From the NCBI RefSeq assembly GCF_007992175.1, contig NZ_BJZT01000037.1, positions 1-64,000 of the forward strand: DNA of 64,000 bases. Reading direction: 5' to 3'. The DNA comes from Methylobacterium haplocladii (lineage in GTDB: Bacteria; Pseudomonadota; Alphaproteobacteria; Rhizobiales; Beijerinckiaceae). Positions 27,564 to 37,205 of the stretch are shown here, in pieces. The translations under genes were made by a program, and so were the position numbers. The notes below the pieces were generated by a model that was not told where the DNA came from, made no database searches, and saw only the letters and a program-made list of their open reading frames with translations. Position 1 is the first letter of the stretch, and each line of letters opens with the position of its first letter.

Positions 27564-28271
27564 GTGGACAATATCATCCAAGGGATATCGAACTTTCGCG
27601 GCAATATATTTCCCGGCCAGCAGAAAGTCTACGAACAGCTCGTGCGCGACGGGCAGCAGCCGTCGGCTCTCATCATCGCCTGTGCCGATTCCCGCGTCTC
27701 GCCGGAGCACATCACCCAGTCCGGTCCCGGCGATCTCTTCGTCTGCCGCAACGCCGGCAACATCGTACCGCCCTACTCCCAGCAGAACGGCGGCGTCTCG
27801 TCGGCCATCGAGTATGCGGTCGTGGCGCTCGGCGTTCGCGACATCGTCATCTGCGGCCATTCGGATTGCGGCGCGATGAAGGGGCTGATGATGCCCGAGG
27901 CGCTGGAGAGGATGCCGAACGTCGCTGCGTGGCTGAAGCACAGCCAGGCCGCGAGCCGGATAGTCTGCGAGGCCTATCCCGCCGACATGGACCCGAAGGA
28001 TCGGCACCGCGCCCTGGCCTTGGAGAACGTCGTCGTCCAGCTCAGCAACCTGCGCACGCATCCAAGCGTCGCCTCCGGCCTCGCCAAGGGGCAGCTGCGC
28101 CTCCACGGCTGGTTCTTCGAAATCGAGAAGGGCACCGTGCTTGCCTATGACGGCGAGGACGGTCGCTTCGTGGCGATCGAGGAGAATACCGAGATCAAGG
28201 TGGCGCAGGCGCCCTCGGTCAGGGTCGCCGCTCCGGAATACGCCGGCCCGATGTCCGTCGCGGCCGAATAA
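27564..28271 (+). CDS. beta-class carbonic anhydrase
   Basis: 235 aa from GTG 27564. Interconverts CO2 and bicarbonate using Zn. Zinc ligands and the catalytic dyad are visible: CADSR (Cys40, Asp42, Arg44) and CGHSDCG (His99, Cys102). The GTG was chosen because GAGGG lies 5 nt upstream; ATG 27522 gives a longer version with no better site. Fourteen nt downstream lies a SulP transporter, so the pair probably manages bicarbonate supply, which matters for serine-cycle methylotrophs. That role is inference. Confidence 0.93.
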   Translation: MDNIIQGISNFRGNIFPGQQKVYEQLVRDGQQPSALIIACADSRVSPEHITQSGPGDLFVCRNAGNIVPPYSQQNGGVSSAIEYAVVALGVRDIVICGHSDCGAMKGLMMPEALERMPNVAAWLKHSQAASRIVCEAYPADMDPKDRHRALALENVVVQLSNLRTHPSVASGLAKGQLRLHGWFFEIEKGTVLAYDGEDGRFVAIEENTEIKVAQAPSVRVAAPEYAGPMSVAAE

Positions 28272-28285
28272 GGACGAAGCACCCG

Positions 28286-29854
28286 ATGCCTCAGTCGCTT
28301 TCGCGGATCCTGCCTGCGTCGCTCTCGCGGGATCTACCGTCCTCCTTCGTCGTGTTTCTGGTGGCGCTGCCGCTGTGCATGGGGATCGCCATCGCCTCGG
28401 GCGTCCCGCCCGAGCGCGGACTGATCACGGGCATCATCGGCGGTCTCATCGTCGGCATGCTCGCGGGCTCGCCGCTCCAGGTCAGCGGCCCGGCTGCCGG
28501 CCTTGCGGTAATCGTCTTCGAGTTCGTGCGGGAGCACGGCATCGGCATGCTCGGCCCCGTGCTGGTGGTCGCCGGCGCTATCCAGATCATCGCCGGGGCG
28601 CTCCGCGTCGGCGGTTGGTTCCGGGCGATCTCGCCCGCCGTGGTGCACGGCATGCTCGCCGGCATCGGCGTGCTGATCGTGCTCGGGCAGATCCACGTCC
28701 TCACTGACGCTCTGCCGCAGGCGAGCGGCCTCGACAATCTGGTCGCTATCCCCGCCGCCTTCTTCGACTTCGTGCAGGGCGAGGGCAACAAGACCGGCGC
28801 CGTGATCGTCGGCCTGTCGACCATCGTCGCCATGCTCGGATGGGAGAAGATACGCCCGACACGACTGAAGATGCTGCCGGGCGCGCTCGTCGGCGTGGTC
28901 GCGGGCACGATCGTCAGCGCCGTCGCCGGTCTCGCCGTGAAGCATGTGGACGTGCCGGAGGCGATCCTCTCGACACTGGCGTTGCCGGCCACGGGCGATT
29001 GGGGCCGGCTCTCCGAGCCCACCATGATCGTCATGGCCCTGACGCTGGCGATCATCGCCAGCGCGGAGAGCCTGCTCTCGGCCGCTGCCGTCGACCGGAT
29101 GCATGACGGCCCGCGCACTCAGTACAACCGCGAACTTGGCGCGCAGGGCGTCGGGAACATGCTCTGCGGTCTGGTCGGCGGCCTGCCGATGACCGGCGTG
29201 ATCGTGCGTTCCTCGGCGAACGTCCAGGCCGGTGCCGTCACCCGCGCCTCCGCCGTGATGCATGGCGCCTGGATCCTGGCCTTCCTGATGGCCCTACCCT
29301 GGGCGCTGGAACTGGTGCCGACGGCGGCGCTCGCCGGCATCCTCGTCGTCACCGGCGTCCGTCTCATCAGCATCGAGCACGCCTTTCACCTGCACAGACG
29401 CCATGGCGTCGCCACCGCGGCGATCTGGCTGGTGACCATGCTGACGGTGGTCGGCACCGACCTCCTCACCGGCGTGCTGGTGGGGCTCGGGCTCAGCCTG
29501 ATCCAGGTGGTTCCGCACCTGCTCAAGAAGGGCCTGCTCAAGATCGAGGGCGGCGCGGCGACCGCCTTCCAGCCCGCCGGCGGTCTCGCCGCGGTCCCCG
29601 AGGTCCGGCTCTCGGGTTCGGCGACCTTCCTGCAGCTGCCACATCTCACCGAGGCGCTGGAGCTGACGCCGTCGGGCGGCCCGGTCCGCGTCTCGGCGGA
29701 CAAGCTGGGCCACGTGGACCATACCTGTCTTGAGATGATCCAGGATTGGGCCTCCCGACGGGCCAAGGCGGGCACCACGTTCGAAGTTGTCGGCGGCTCC
29801 GCCGGTCTCAGGGAAAAGCTTTCGGCGGCGCTTCATCCCGCTCCGGCGCACTGA
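28286..29854 (+). CDS. SulP-family anion (likely bicarbonate) transporter
   Basis: 522 aa. The SulP start LPSSFVVFLVALPLCMGIAIASGVPPERGL is followed by ten or more hydrophobic segments and the conserved NRELGAQGVGNMLCGLVGGLPMTG near residues 283-306. A short STAS-like domain occupies the C-terminus (VRLSGSATFLQLPHL). SulP proteins carry sulfate, bicarbonate or related anions. Being 14 nt downstream of a carbonic anhydrase makes bicarbonate the best guess. It ends just before a bidirectional terminator. Confidence 0.9.
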   Translation: MPQSLSRILPASLSRDLPSSFVVFLVALPLCMGIAIASGVPPERGLITGIIGGLIVGMLAGSPLQVSGPAAGLAVIVFEFVREHGIGMLGPVLVVAGAIQIIAGALRVGGWFRAISPAVVHGMLAGIGVLIVLGQIHVLTDALPQASGLDNLVAIPAAFFDFVQGEGNKTGAVIVGLSTIVAMLGWEKIRPTRLKMLPGALVGVVAGTIVSAVAGLAVKHVDVPEAILSTLALPATGDWGRLSEPTMIVMALTLAIIASAESLLSAAAVDRMHDGPRTQYNRELGAQGVGNMLCGLVGGLPMTGVIVRSSANVQAGAVTRASAVMHGAWILAFLMALPWALELVPTAALAGILVVTGVRLISIEHAFHLHRRHGVATAAIWLVTMLTVVGTDLLTGVLVGLGLSLIQVVPHLLKKGLLKIEGGAATAFQPAGGLAAVPEVRLSGSATFLQLPHLTEALELTPSGGPVRVSADKLGHVDHTCLEMIQDWASRRAKAGTTFEVVGGSAGLREKLSAALHPAPAH

Positions 29855-29871
29855 CCGAACCGAAACGCAAA

Positions 29872-29904
29872 AAGAGCCGGCGCGGGGTCACCGCGCCGGC
29901 TCTT
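29872..29904. terminator. bidirectional terminator between sulP and hflX
   Basis: AAGAGCCGGCGCGG and CCGCGCCGGCTCTT form a perfect 14-bp stem with a 5-nt loop, preceded by CAAAA and followed by GTTCG. It sits between two converging genes and can serve both strands. Confidence 0.85.
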
Positions 29905-29929
29905 GTTCGTGTCGGAGCCGCCGAAAGGT

Positions 29930-31324
29930 TCAGCGTGCCGCGGAACGAATACGGCGCGCGCCCTCGAACCGGTTGAGGAAGCGCGGCTCCTTCTCGGGGG
30001 CGATGCGGATGGCGAGATGCATCGTGCCGCCCTCCTCCGACTTGCGGTCGAGCACCTCCGCATTCTCGTAGAGCCAATTCAGCGCAGCACCCTCCTCCGG
30101 TCCGAGCTTCACGGCGAAGGTCGAGCGGGCGGTGGCGATGCGCGCCTCGATCCGCGCGGAGAGCGCGTCGAGCCCCTCCCCCGTCAGGGCCGAGACCAGC
30201 ACCGGGGCGGCGCCTCCGCTCTGGTTGCCGAGATTGGCCAGCCGCGTGCGCTCGCCCTCGTGCAGCAGATCCGCCTTGTTCCAGACCTCGATGATCCGGT
30301 CGGCATTCGCCTCGATGCCGAGTTCGCGCAACACCGTATCCACATCCTCGCGCTGCGCCTCGGTATCGCCGTGCGAGACGTCGCGGACATGCAGCAGGAT
30401 GTCGGCCTCGATGACGTCTTCCAGAGTGGCGCGGAAGGCGGCGATCAGCGAGGTCGGCAGGTCGGAGATGAAGCCCACCGTGTCCGACAGGATGACGGTC
30501 TCGCCGTGCGGCAGCTTGGTGGCGCGGGCCGTCGGGTCGAGGGTGGCGAACAGCATGTCCTGCGCCTTCACCTCGGCCTTGGTGAGCGCGTTGAACAGCG
30601 TCGACTTGCCGGCATTGGTGTAGCCGACGAGGGCCACGATCGGGTACGGCACCCGCGCCCGGCTGGTACGGTGCAGGCCGCGGGTCCGCGTGACCGAATC
30701 GAGATCGCGCTCGATCTTGGTCATGCGCTCCTGGATCTGACGGCGATCCGCCTCGATCTGGGTCTCGCCAGGACCGCCGAGGAAGCCGAAGCCGCCGCGC
30801 TGGCGTTCCAAGTGGGTCCACGACCGAACGAGCCGGCTCTTCTGGTAGGAAAGATGGGCGTGTTCGACCTGCAACGTACCCTCGCGCGTTGAGGCGCGCC
30901 GGCCGAAGATCTCCAGGATCAGGCCGGTGCGGTCGATGACCTTGGCGCCCCAGGCCTTTTCCAGGTTGCGCTGCTGCACGGGCGAGAGCGCGCAATCGGC
31001 CACCACGAGGCCGATCTCCTCGGCCGCGATCAACCCTGCGATCTCCTCGACCCGGCCCTTGCCGAGATAGGTCGAGGGCCGGATGCGCTGGATCTGGACG
31101 CTGATCGCCTGCGTCACGTCGAGTTCGATCGCCGCCGCGAGACCAGTGGCTTCGTCGAGGCGCGCCTCGATCGAGCGCGGCGTCTCGCCGGCGCTGGCCG
31201 ATCGTTCCGCAGCACGGGTCAGATAGGGTCCGACGACCAATGTGCGGGTTGCAGCCGCGATATCGCCTTCGGGCGCGGCCTGACGCCGCAGCCGCGCTTC
31301 GCCGGGAGTCAGCGTCTCAGTCAT
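29930..31324 (-). CDS. hflX: ribosome-associated GTPase HflX
   Basis: 464 aa. The HflX N-domain holds [15 protein letters not shown] and [13 protein letters not shown]; a central coiled region ends [13 protein letters not shown]. The G domain has [12 protein letters not shown] (P-loop), [10 protein letters not shown] (G3) and NKAD (G4). HflX splits or rescues stalled ribosomes, especially under heat stress. It is the last gene of the dusB-ntr-hfq-hflX run, as in many alphaproteobacteria. A perfect 11-bp hairpin lies just upstream of its Shine-Dalgarno. Confidence 0.96.
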   Translation of the reverse strand: MTETLTPGEARLRRQAAPEGDIAAATRTLVVGPYLTRAAERSASAGETPRSIEARLDEATGLAAAIELDVTQAISVQIQRIRPSTYLGKGRVEEIAGLIAAEEIGLVVADCALSPVQQRNLEKAWGAKVIDRTGLILEIFGRRASTREGTLQVEHAHLSYQKSRLVRSWTHLERQRGGFGFLGGPGETQIEADRRQIQERMTKIERDLDSVTRTRGLHRTSRARVPYPIVALVGYTNAGKSTLFNALTKAEVKAQDMLFATLDPTARATKLPHGETVILSDTVGFISDLPTSLIAAFRATLEDVIEADILLHVRDVSHGDTEAQREDVDTVLRELGIEANADRIIEVWNKADLLHEGERTRLANLGNQSGGAAPVLVSALTGEGLDALSARIEARIATARSTFAVKLGPEEGAALNWLYENAEVLDRKSEEGGTMHLAIRIAPEKEPRFLNRFEGARRIRSAAR

Positions 31325-31335
31325 GAAGTCCTCTT

Positions 31336-31362
31336 GGCATCACGATGACATATCGTGATGCC
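31336..31362 (-). promoter_or_regulatory. 11-bp perfect hairpin upstream of hflX
   Basis: On the minus strand GGCATCACGAT and ATCGTGATGCC are separated by 5 nt. They end just before AAGAGG, the likely ribosome binding site of hflX. It has no T-tract, so a translational control, processing or mRNA-stability role is more likely than termination. Confidence 0.6.
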
Positions 31363-31417
31363 GATGCCGTTTCGCACGGGGCAGGCCCTTGCAACCGCGA
31401 ATATGGCGCAGATCGGC

Positions 31418-31675
31418 TCAGACCTTCTCGGCCGGCGCCGCCTCGTCCGGTTCGAACAACTGCACGGGATGACCCGGCATGATCGTCGAAATCGCGTGCT
31501 TGTAGACGAGCTGCGAATGTCCGTCGCGGCGCAGCAGCACACAAAAATTGTCGAACCACGTCACGACGCCCTGAAGCTTGACGCCGTTGACGAGAAAGAT
31601 CGTGAGCGGAATCTTGTTCTTGCGAACGTGGTTCAGAAAGGTGTCTTGGAGGTTCTGTGCCCGCTCGCCCGCCAT
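31418..31675 (-). CDS. hfq: RNA chaperone Hfq
   Basis: 85 aa, typical alphaproteobacterial Hfq. The N-terminus [32 protein letters not shown] is the Sm1 region with the conserved Gln and Phe; the Sm2 motif appears as [10 protein letters not shown]. It forms a hexamer that pairs small RNAs with mRNAs. It is 93 nt upstream of hflX and 216 nt downstream of ntrX, so it probably has its own promoter in that gap. Confidence 0.98.
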   Translation of the reverse strand: MAGERAQNLQDTFLNHVRKNKIPLTIFLVNGVKLQGVVTWFDNFCVLLRRDGHSQLVYKHAISTIMPGHPVQLFEPDEAAPAEKV

Positions 31676-31846
31676 TTTTCTTATCCTTTTTTAGTTTGCG
31701 CCCACCACTCGGGGTAGGTTCTCTTAATTGGCAACGCGAGTCGAACCATCCGAACCCACAATGCGGGTCTGACTCTCCAGCCGTCTCCATTACAGGGCGA
31801 AGCCTCCCACGATGCAAGAGGTTTGCGCTGCGGAAGGCGTCTTCCT

Positions 31847-31876
31847 GGACCGGTCCACAGCGACGTGGTCCGGTCC
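31847..31876 (-). terminator. stem-loop after ntrX
   Basis: GGACCGG-CCAC pairs with GTGG-CCGGTCC across a single T-T mismatch, loop 6 nt, beginning about 15 nt after the ntrX stop. No T-run follows, so it may be an mRNA-end or processing hairpin between ntrYX and hfq rather than a strong terminator. Confidence 0.5.
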
Positions 31877-31891
31877 TGAACGAAGCGCCGT

Positions 31892-33262
31892 CTACGGACC
31901 GATTCCGAGGGACTTCAACTTCCGGTGGAGCGCCGAACGCTCCATGCCGATGAACTCTGCGGTGCGGGAAATGTTTCCGGAGAATCGCGCGATCTGAGCG
32001 ATCAGATACTCGCGCTCGAAGATCTCGCGGGCCTCACGGAGCGCGAGGCTCATCAGTTTCTCGCCGCCCGCGCCCGTCGGCGTGGTCGGAACCAGGGCGC
32101 CGACCTCGGTGGGAAGCATCTCCGAGGTAACCTCCTGCTCCGGGTCGGTCTGAGTCAGGATCATCAGCCGCTCGACGTTGTTGCGCAGCTGCCGGACGTT
32201 GCCGGGCCAGTCGTGAGACTGCAGAACCGCCATCGCATCCTCGGCGATCCGACGGCGCGGCAGGCCGGTGGCGCCCGAGATCTGCTCCATGAAGAAGCTG
32301 ATCAGCTCGGGCACGTCCTCGCGGCGCTCGGCGAGGGACGGTACGCGGATCGGCACCACGGACAGCCGATGGAAGAGGTCTTCCCGGAAGCGTCCGCCGG
32401 CGATCTCCTCGGCGAGATCACGCGAGGACGACGAGATGATACGTACGTCGACATGCACCCGCGTCGTACCGCCGACGCGCTGGAAATTCTGGTCGACGAG
32501 GACGCGCAGGATCCGGCTCTGCGTCTCCCGCGGCATGTCGGCGACTTCGTCGATGTAGAGCGAGCCGCCATGCGCTTCCTCCAGCGCGCCGACGCGGCGG
32601 GTGCGGCCCTCGCCGGCTTCCACACCGAACAACTCCGCCTCCATCGTGTCCGGGGTGATGGTGGCGGCGTTGATGACCACGAAGGGCCCGCTGGCGCGCG
32701 CCGAGGTCGTGTGCAGGGTCCGGGCCGCGAGTTCCTTGCCGGAGCCCGGCGCGCCGGAGATCATCACTCGGGCATTGGTCGGCGCGACGCGGTCGACGGT
32801 CTGGCGCAGCTGGTTCACGGCGACCGAGGCGCCGACGATGCGGTTCGTCTGGCCACCGCGGGTCTTGAGGTCGCGCACCTCGCGCCGCAGCCGCGAGGTT
32901 TCCAGCGCACGTTCGGCCACCAGGATCAGCCGGTCCGCCTTGAACGGCTTCTCGATGAAGTCGTAGGCGCCCGACTTGATCGCAGCGACGGCGGTCTCGA
33001 TGTTGCCGTGGCCCGAGATCATCACCACCGGCAGGTCCGGGTGGCCGGCCTTGATCAGGTCGAGCACCTGCAGGCCGTCGAGGCGCGAGCCCTGCAGCCA
33101 GATGTCGAGGAAGACGAGGTGCGGCCGACGGCTCTCGATCGAGGCCAGCGCCTCGTCCGAGCCCGAGGCCGTGCGGGTGCGATGGCCCTCGTCGTCGAGG
33201 ATGCCGGAGACGAGGTCGCGAATGTCGGCCTCGTCGTCGACGATCAGGATATCGGCGCTCAT
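31892..33262 (-). CDS. ntrX: response regulator NtrX
   Basis: 456 aa. Receiver domain with phospho-acceptor Asp53 (FLDIWLQG), then an AAA+ domain with Walker A GAPGSGKE (170-177) and a C-terminal Fis-type HTH (NISRTAEFIGMERSALHRKLK). Where NtrC has the sigma54-contacting GAFTGA loop, this protein has AGEGRTRRVG (about 216-225), so it probably does not activate sigma54 directly; this is common for alphaproteobacterial NtrX. It forms a two-component pair with NtrY, whose stop overlaps its ATG. Confidence 0.96.
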   Translation of the reverse strand: MSADILIVDDEADIRDLVSGILDDEGHRTRTASGSDEALASIESRRPHLVFLDIWLQGSRLDGLQVLDLIKAGHPDLPVVMISGHGNIETAVAAIKSGAYDFIEKPFKADRLILVAERALETSRLRREVRDLKTRGGQTNRIVGASVAVNQLRQTVDRVAPTNARVMISGAPGSGKELAARTLHTTSARASGPFVVINAATITPDTMEAELFGVEAGEGRTRRVGALEEAHGGSLYIDEVADMPRETQSRILRVLVDQNFQRVGGTTRVHVDVRIISSSSRDLAEEIAGGRFREDLFHRLSVVPIRVPSLAERREDVPELISFFMEQISGATGLPRRRIAEDAMAVLQSHDWPGNVRQLRNNVERLMILTQTDPEQEVTSEMLPTEVGALVPTTPTGAGGEKLMSLALREAREIFEREYLIAQIARFSGNISRTAEFIGMERSALHRKLKSLGIGP

Positions 33263-35622
33263 GACTGCATCTCCGCGACGCGGGGCGCGCTGATGACGGC
33301 GCCCTCCCTGCCAGTGGTGTTCTTGTGGGGTGTCCGCTCGGACGGTGCCGCCGCACCGGTGCCCGCGTCACGCGAGACGTCGCGCGGCACCTTCATGCGG
33401 ACCTGACCGCCCCGTCCGTCGGGATTGTCGTTCAATTCGATCCCGCCGCCATGCTCTTCGAGCACCTTGCTGACGATGGCCAGTCCGAGGCCAGTCCCCC
33501 CTTCGCGGGTCGTCATATAGGGCTCGAGCAGGCGCTGGCGTCCCTCGGCGGGAAAGCCTTTTCCGTTGTCGGTGACTTCGATCACCGCGAAGTCCTGCTC
33601 GACCAGCAAACGCAGGCTCACGCGGCCCTGCCCACCAGCCGCCGTCAGCACGTCCTCGGGCACCGCCTGGACCGCCTCGACGGCGTTCTTGAGGATGTTG
33701 GTGAGCGCCTGGGACAGAAGGCGGATGTCGAAGGCCGCCTCGATCCGTTCTTCTTCGCCGACGCCGTCCACCGAGAACGGGAAATCGAAGTCGGGATGCG
33801 CGACCCGCATCATGAAGAGGTTCTGCTTGGCGATCTCGGTCAGGTCCTGCCGGGCGATGGCCGGTTTCGGCATCCGCGCGAAGGACGAGAACTCGTCGAC
33901 CATGCGCTTGATCTCGTCGACCTGCCGCACGATCGTCGCCGTGCACTGGTCGAAGATCTCCTTGTCGACGGTGATCATCTTTCCGTATTTGCGCCGGATG
34001 CGCTCGGCCGAGAGCTGGATCGGGGTCAGGGGGTTCTTGATCTCGTGGGCGATGCGGCGCGCCACGTCGGCCCAGGCGGAGGTGCGCTGGGCCGAGACCA
34101 GATCGGTGATGTCGTCGAGCGTCACCACGTAGCCGCGCGAGCCGCCCTGGGCCTGCTCGCTGGTGACGCGGACCGCGATGGTGCGCTCGCGGCCATTCCG
34201 CTGAAGCTGGATCTGCTGCTGCAACGCGCGCTGGCGACCCTCGCGACCGCTTCCTTCCTCGGGAAACAGCGAGGCGAGCTCCGGCACGGCCTGGGTCAGG
34301 GGCACGCCGACGAGTTCGCCGGAGGTGAGGCCGAGGGTGCGTTCCACCGACGGGTTGGCGATGGTGATGATGCCACCGGCATCGACGCCGATCACGCCGG
34401 GCGACACGCCCGACAGCACGGCCTCGGTGAAGCGGCGGCGGCGGTCGATCAGTTCGCTCGCAGCGGTCAGCCCGTCATGCTGGCGCCGCAGCTCCTGCGT
34501 CATCTTGTTGAAGCTCTCGCCCAGATGGCCGAGATCGCCGTCGTCCCGGCGCGCCGGCACCTGCGCGTAGAAATTACCCGAGGCAACCTGATCGGCCGCG
34601 TTGATCAGCCGGCGGATCGGTTCGACGAAGCGGTTGGCGAAGCTCAATCCGAACCAGACCGCCGAGAGCAGCGTGATCAGCGCGATCAGCAGGAAGACCG
34701 AGGCGAAGGCGATCTGGATCGAGCGCTTGAGCGAATCGTAGGTGAGGTATTCGGCCGCCGCGGCACGCGACACGCCGGGGAAGTCGATGGCGAGCTGGCT
34801 GACCTCGCGCTGCACCAGCAGCACCGCGTTGTCGTAGGCGGGCATCCGCAGCAGGGCGGCGAAGACCCGCCCCTCGTTCGGCAGCAGGCAGATCGGGTCG
34901 CTCGACTTCGCCGCATCCTCGAAGGCGGCGGCGGAGGGCAAACGCGTCTGCTTCAGGATGTCGATCTGGGCGCGGGCGACCACGTCGTTCGGGCCGCGCA
35001 TGATCTTGGCGATCGGCAGGCCGAGCGCCTGGGCGCGCGTGGTCATGAAGCCTTCGAACCACTCGCGATTCACGTCGAATTGCGGCCGGGCTCGAGTCAG
35101 GTCGTCGGTGAGGATGCGGATCTCGCGCGCCAGCGACTGGCACTGGTTCTCCTGGTAGGCATCGGCGACCTCGACGGATTTCAGCACCACGTCGCGAACC
35201 CGGTCGGTGAAGCCGAGGGACAGGCCGCGGTCGATGGTGATTGAGGCGACGATGGCGAGCAGGATCGTCGGCAGGATCGCGATCAGGCTGAACAAGCCGA
35301 CGATGCGCGAATGCAGCTGTGCCACCGCCGCATGGGCCTTGCGGGCATGCAAGAAGACCCGCGCTTCCCAGGCGATCACGAAGACGAGACCGAGGACCAG
35401 GGCGGCGTTGATGGCCAGGAGCGCCACGCCGGTGGCGGGCTTCGGCGTGACCTTGATCAGGCCGGCGAGCATCATGAAGGTGATGCTTGCCGAGACGAGC
35501 GCCGTGGCGACGACGGCCGCCCCGATCCAGCCCGGCCCGCGGGGCGTGGCGGACCCCGCCCCGGCCCTTCCGGCTTCCGCACCGGAGGCGGAACTTTTCC
35601 TGATCCATCGCATCAGCGGCAT
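33259..35622 (-). CDS. ntrY: nitrogen/redox sensor histidine kinase NtrY
   Basis: 787 aa. Three N-terminal hydrophobic segments, a periplasmic domain, a further membrane segment near residue 310, then HAMP, PAS and kinase domains. The H-box reads [27 protein letters not shown]; the ATP site shows DNGKGFP and GGTGLGLAI. It phosphorylates NtrX in response to nitrogen or redox state. The first ~20 residues are Ser/Ala-rich and the start at 35622 is plausible but not strongly supported. Confidence 0.96.
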   Translation of the reverse strand: MPLMRWIRKSSASGAEAGRAGAGSATPRGPGWIGAAVVATALVSASITFMMLAGLIKVTPKPATGVALLAINAALVLGLVFVIAWEARVFLHARKAHAAVAQLHSRIVGLFSLIAILPTILLAIVASITIDRGLSLGFTDRVRDVVLKSVEVADAYQENQCQSLAREIRILTDDLTRARPQFDVNREWFEGFMTTRAQALGLPIAKIMRGPNDVVARAQIDILKQTRLPSAAAFEDAAKSSDPICLLPNEGRVFAALLRMPAYDNAVLLVQREVSQLAIDFPGVSRAAAAEYLTYDSLKRSIQIAFASVFLLIALITLLSAVWFGLSFANRFVEPIRRLINAADQVASGNFYAQVPARRDDGDLGHLGESFNKMTQELRRQHDGLTAASELIDRRRRFTEAVLSGVSPGVIGVDAGGIITIANPSVERTLGLTSGELVGVPLTQAVPELASLFPEEGSGREGRQRALQQQIQLQRNGRERTIAVRVTSEQAQGGSRGYVVTLDDITDLVSAQRTSAWADVARRIAHEIKNPLTPIQLSAERIRRKYGKMITVDKEIFDQCTATIVRQVDEIKRMVDEFSSFARMPKPAIARQDLTEIAKQNLFMMRVAHPDFDFPFSVDGVGEEERIEAAFDIRLLSQALTNILKNAVEAVQAVPEDVLTAAGGQGRVSLRLLVEQDFAVIEVTDNGKGFPAEGRQRLLEPYMTTREGGTGLGLAIVSKVLEEHGGGIELNDNPDGRGGQVRMKVPRDVSRDAGTGAAAPSERTPHKNTTGREGAVISAPRVAEMQS

Positions 35623-35724
35623 GGCTGATGCAGGGCCACAACAGTGTGGCGAAATTAATACGAATCGCGCCGAAATGCTGCCCGATTGAGCGGGCGGCTG
35701 GAAGTGCCGTACGGGCGCTGCGGG

Positions 35725-37182
35725 TCAGCGCGATGTTCGAAATACCTGCAGGTCGAGGTCGCGCACCTTCTTACGCAGGGTGTTGCGGTTCACCCCGAGC
35801 AGCTCCGCCGCGCGGATCTGATTGCCCCGTGTCGCCGCCAGGGCCGCGCCGATCAGCGGACCTTCGATCTCGCGTAGGACGCGGTGATAGAGGCCGGGCG
35901 GCGGAAGCGTATCCTTGTAGCCGGAAAAGTACTCCGACATGTGCCGCTCGACCGCGCCGGACAACGTCTCGTTGTCGGCAACCTTGCGACCGCTGCCGTT
36001 TATCGATTGCGGCTGGGCCAGCGGCAGGGTGTCGAGCTCGGCCTCGATCACCGGGCCGGTGATGGTCTCCTGCGGGTAGAGGGCGGCTAGACGGCGGACG
36101 AGATTCTCCAACTCGCGCACGTTGCCGGGCCATCGGTAGCGCTTGAGCCGCTCCATGGCCTCGCCGTCGAGCTGCTTACGGCTCAGGCCCTCGCGCTCGA
36201 CGAGCACGAAGAAGTGCCGGATCAGGTCGGGAACGTCCTCCGAGCGCTCGCGGAGCGCCGGCAGCCGCAGCGGCACGACGTTGATGCGGAAGAACAGATC
36301 CTCTCGGAAGATGCCCTGCTGGATCGAGACGCGCAGGTCCTTGTTGGTCGCGGCGATAATGCGCACGTTGGTCTTGATCGGCACCCGCCCGCCGACGGTG
36401 GTGTACTCGCCCTGCTGAAGAACGCGCAGGAGGCGGGTCTGCGCCTCCATCGGCATGTCGCCGATCTCGTCGAGGAAGAGCGTGCCGCCCTCCGCCTGCT
36501 CGAAGCGGCCGGCCGAGCGGGTCAGCGCGCCGGTGAAGGCGCCCTTCTCGTGACCGAACAGTTCGGACTCGATCAGGTCGCGCGGGATCGCCGCCATGTT
36601 GACCGGCACGAACGGGCCGGCGCGGCGCCGCCCGTAATCGTGCAGCGCGCGGGCGACCAGCTCCTTGCCGGTCCCGGATTCGCCGGTGATCATCACCGTG
36701 AGGTCGGTGGGCATCAGGCGGGCGAGCGCCCGGTAGATCTCCTGCATGGCCGGGGAGCGCCCCACCAGCGGGATGTCGTCGTTCTCGGGCGGTGCCCCGG
36801 CCGGCGCGATGCCGCGGGGCCGCGAGAGGGCGCGGCCGACGATCGCCGTCAGCTCCTTCAGGTCGAAGGGTTTGGGCAGATACTCGTAGGCGCCGCGCTC
36901 CGAGGCGCGGATTGCGGTCATGAAGGTGTTCTGCGCGCTCATCACGATGATCGGCAGGTCCGGCCGCACCCGCTTGATACGCGGCAGCAGGTCGAACACG
37001 TTCTCGTCCGGCATCACCACGTCGGTGATGACGAGATCGCCCTCCCCCTGCGCCACCCAGCGCCACAGCGTCGCGCAGTTGCCGGTGGAGCGGACCTCAT
37101 AGCCCGCCCGCGACAGTGCCTGGTTGAGCACGGTGCGGATCGCTGCGTCGTCGTCCGCGACGATGATGTTGCCGTTCGGCAT
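35725..37182 (-). CDS. ntrC: nitrogen regulator NtrC (sigma54 activator)
   Basis: 485 aa. Receiver with Asp54 (VITDVVMP), AAA+ domain with Walker A GESGTGKE (167-174), intact GAFTGA loop at 214-219, and a C-terminal Fis HTH ([20 protein letters not shown]). It activates nitrogen-assimilation promoters with sigma54 when phosphorylated by NtrB. It is 23 nt downstream of ntrB, in the usual order. A 102-nt gap separates it from ntrY. Confidence 0.98.
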   Translation of the reverse strand: MPNGNIIVADDDAAIRTVLNQALSRAGYEVRSTGNCATLWRWVAQGEGDLVITDVVMPDENVFDLLPRIKRVRPDLPIIVMSAQNTFMTAIRASERGAYEYLPKPFDLKELTAIVGRALSRPRGIAPAGAPPENDDIPLVGRSPAMQEIYRALARLMPTDLTVMITGESGTGKELVARALHDYGRRRAGPFVPVNMAAIPRDLIESELFGHEKGAFTGALTRSAGRFEQAEGGTLFLDEIGDMPMEAQTRLLRVLQQGEYTTVGGRVPIKTNVRIIAATNKDLRVSIQQGIFREDLFFRINVVPLRLPALRERSEDVPDLIRHFFVLVEREGLSRKQLDGEAMERLKRYRWPGNVRELENLVRRLAALYPQETITGPVIEAELDTLPLAQPQSINGSGRKVADNETLSGAVERHMSEYFSGYKDTLPPPGLYHRVLREIEGPLIGAALAATRGNQIRAAELLGVNRNTLRKKVRDLDLQVFRTSR

Positions 37183-37205
37183 ATCGCTTTACTCGAGCTC
37201 CGGAC

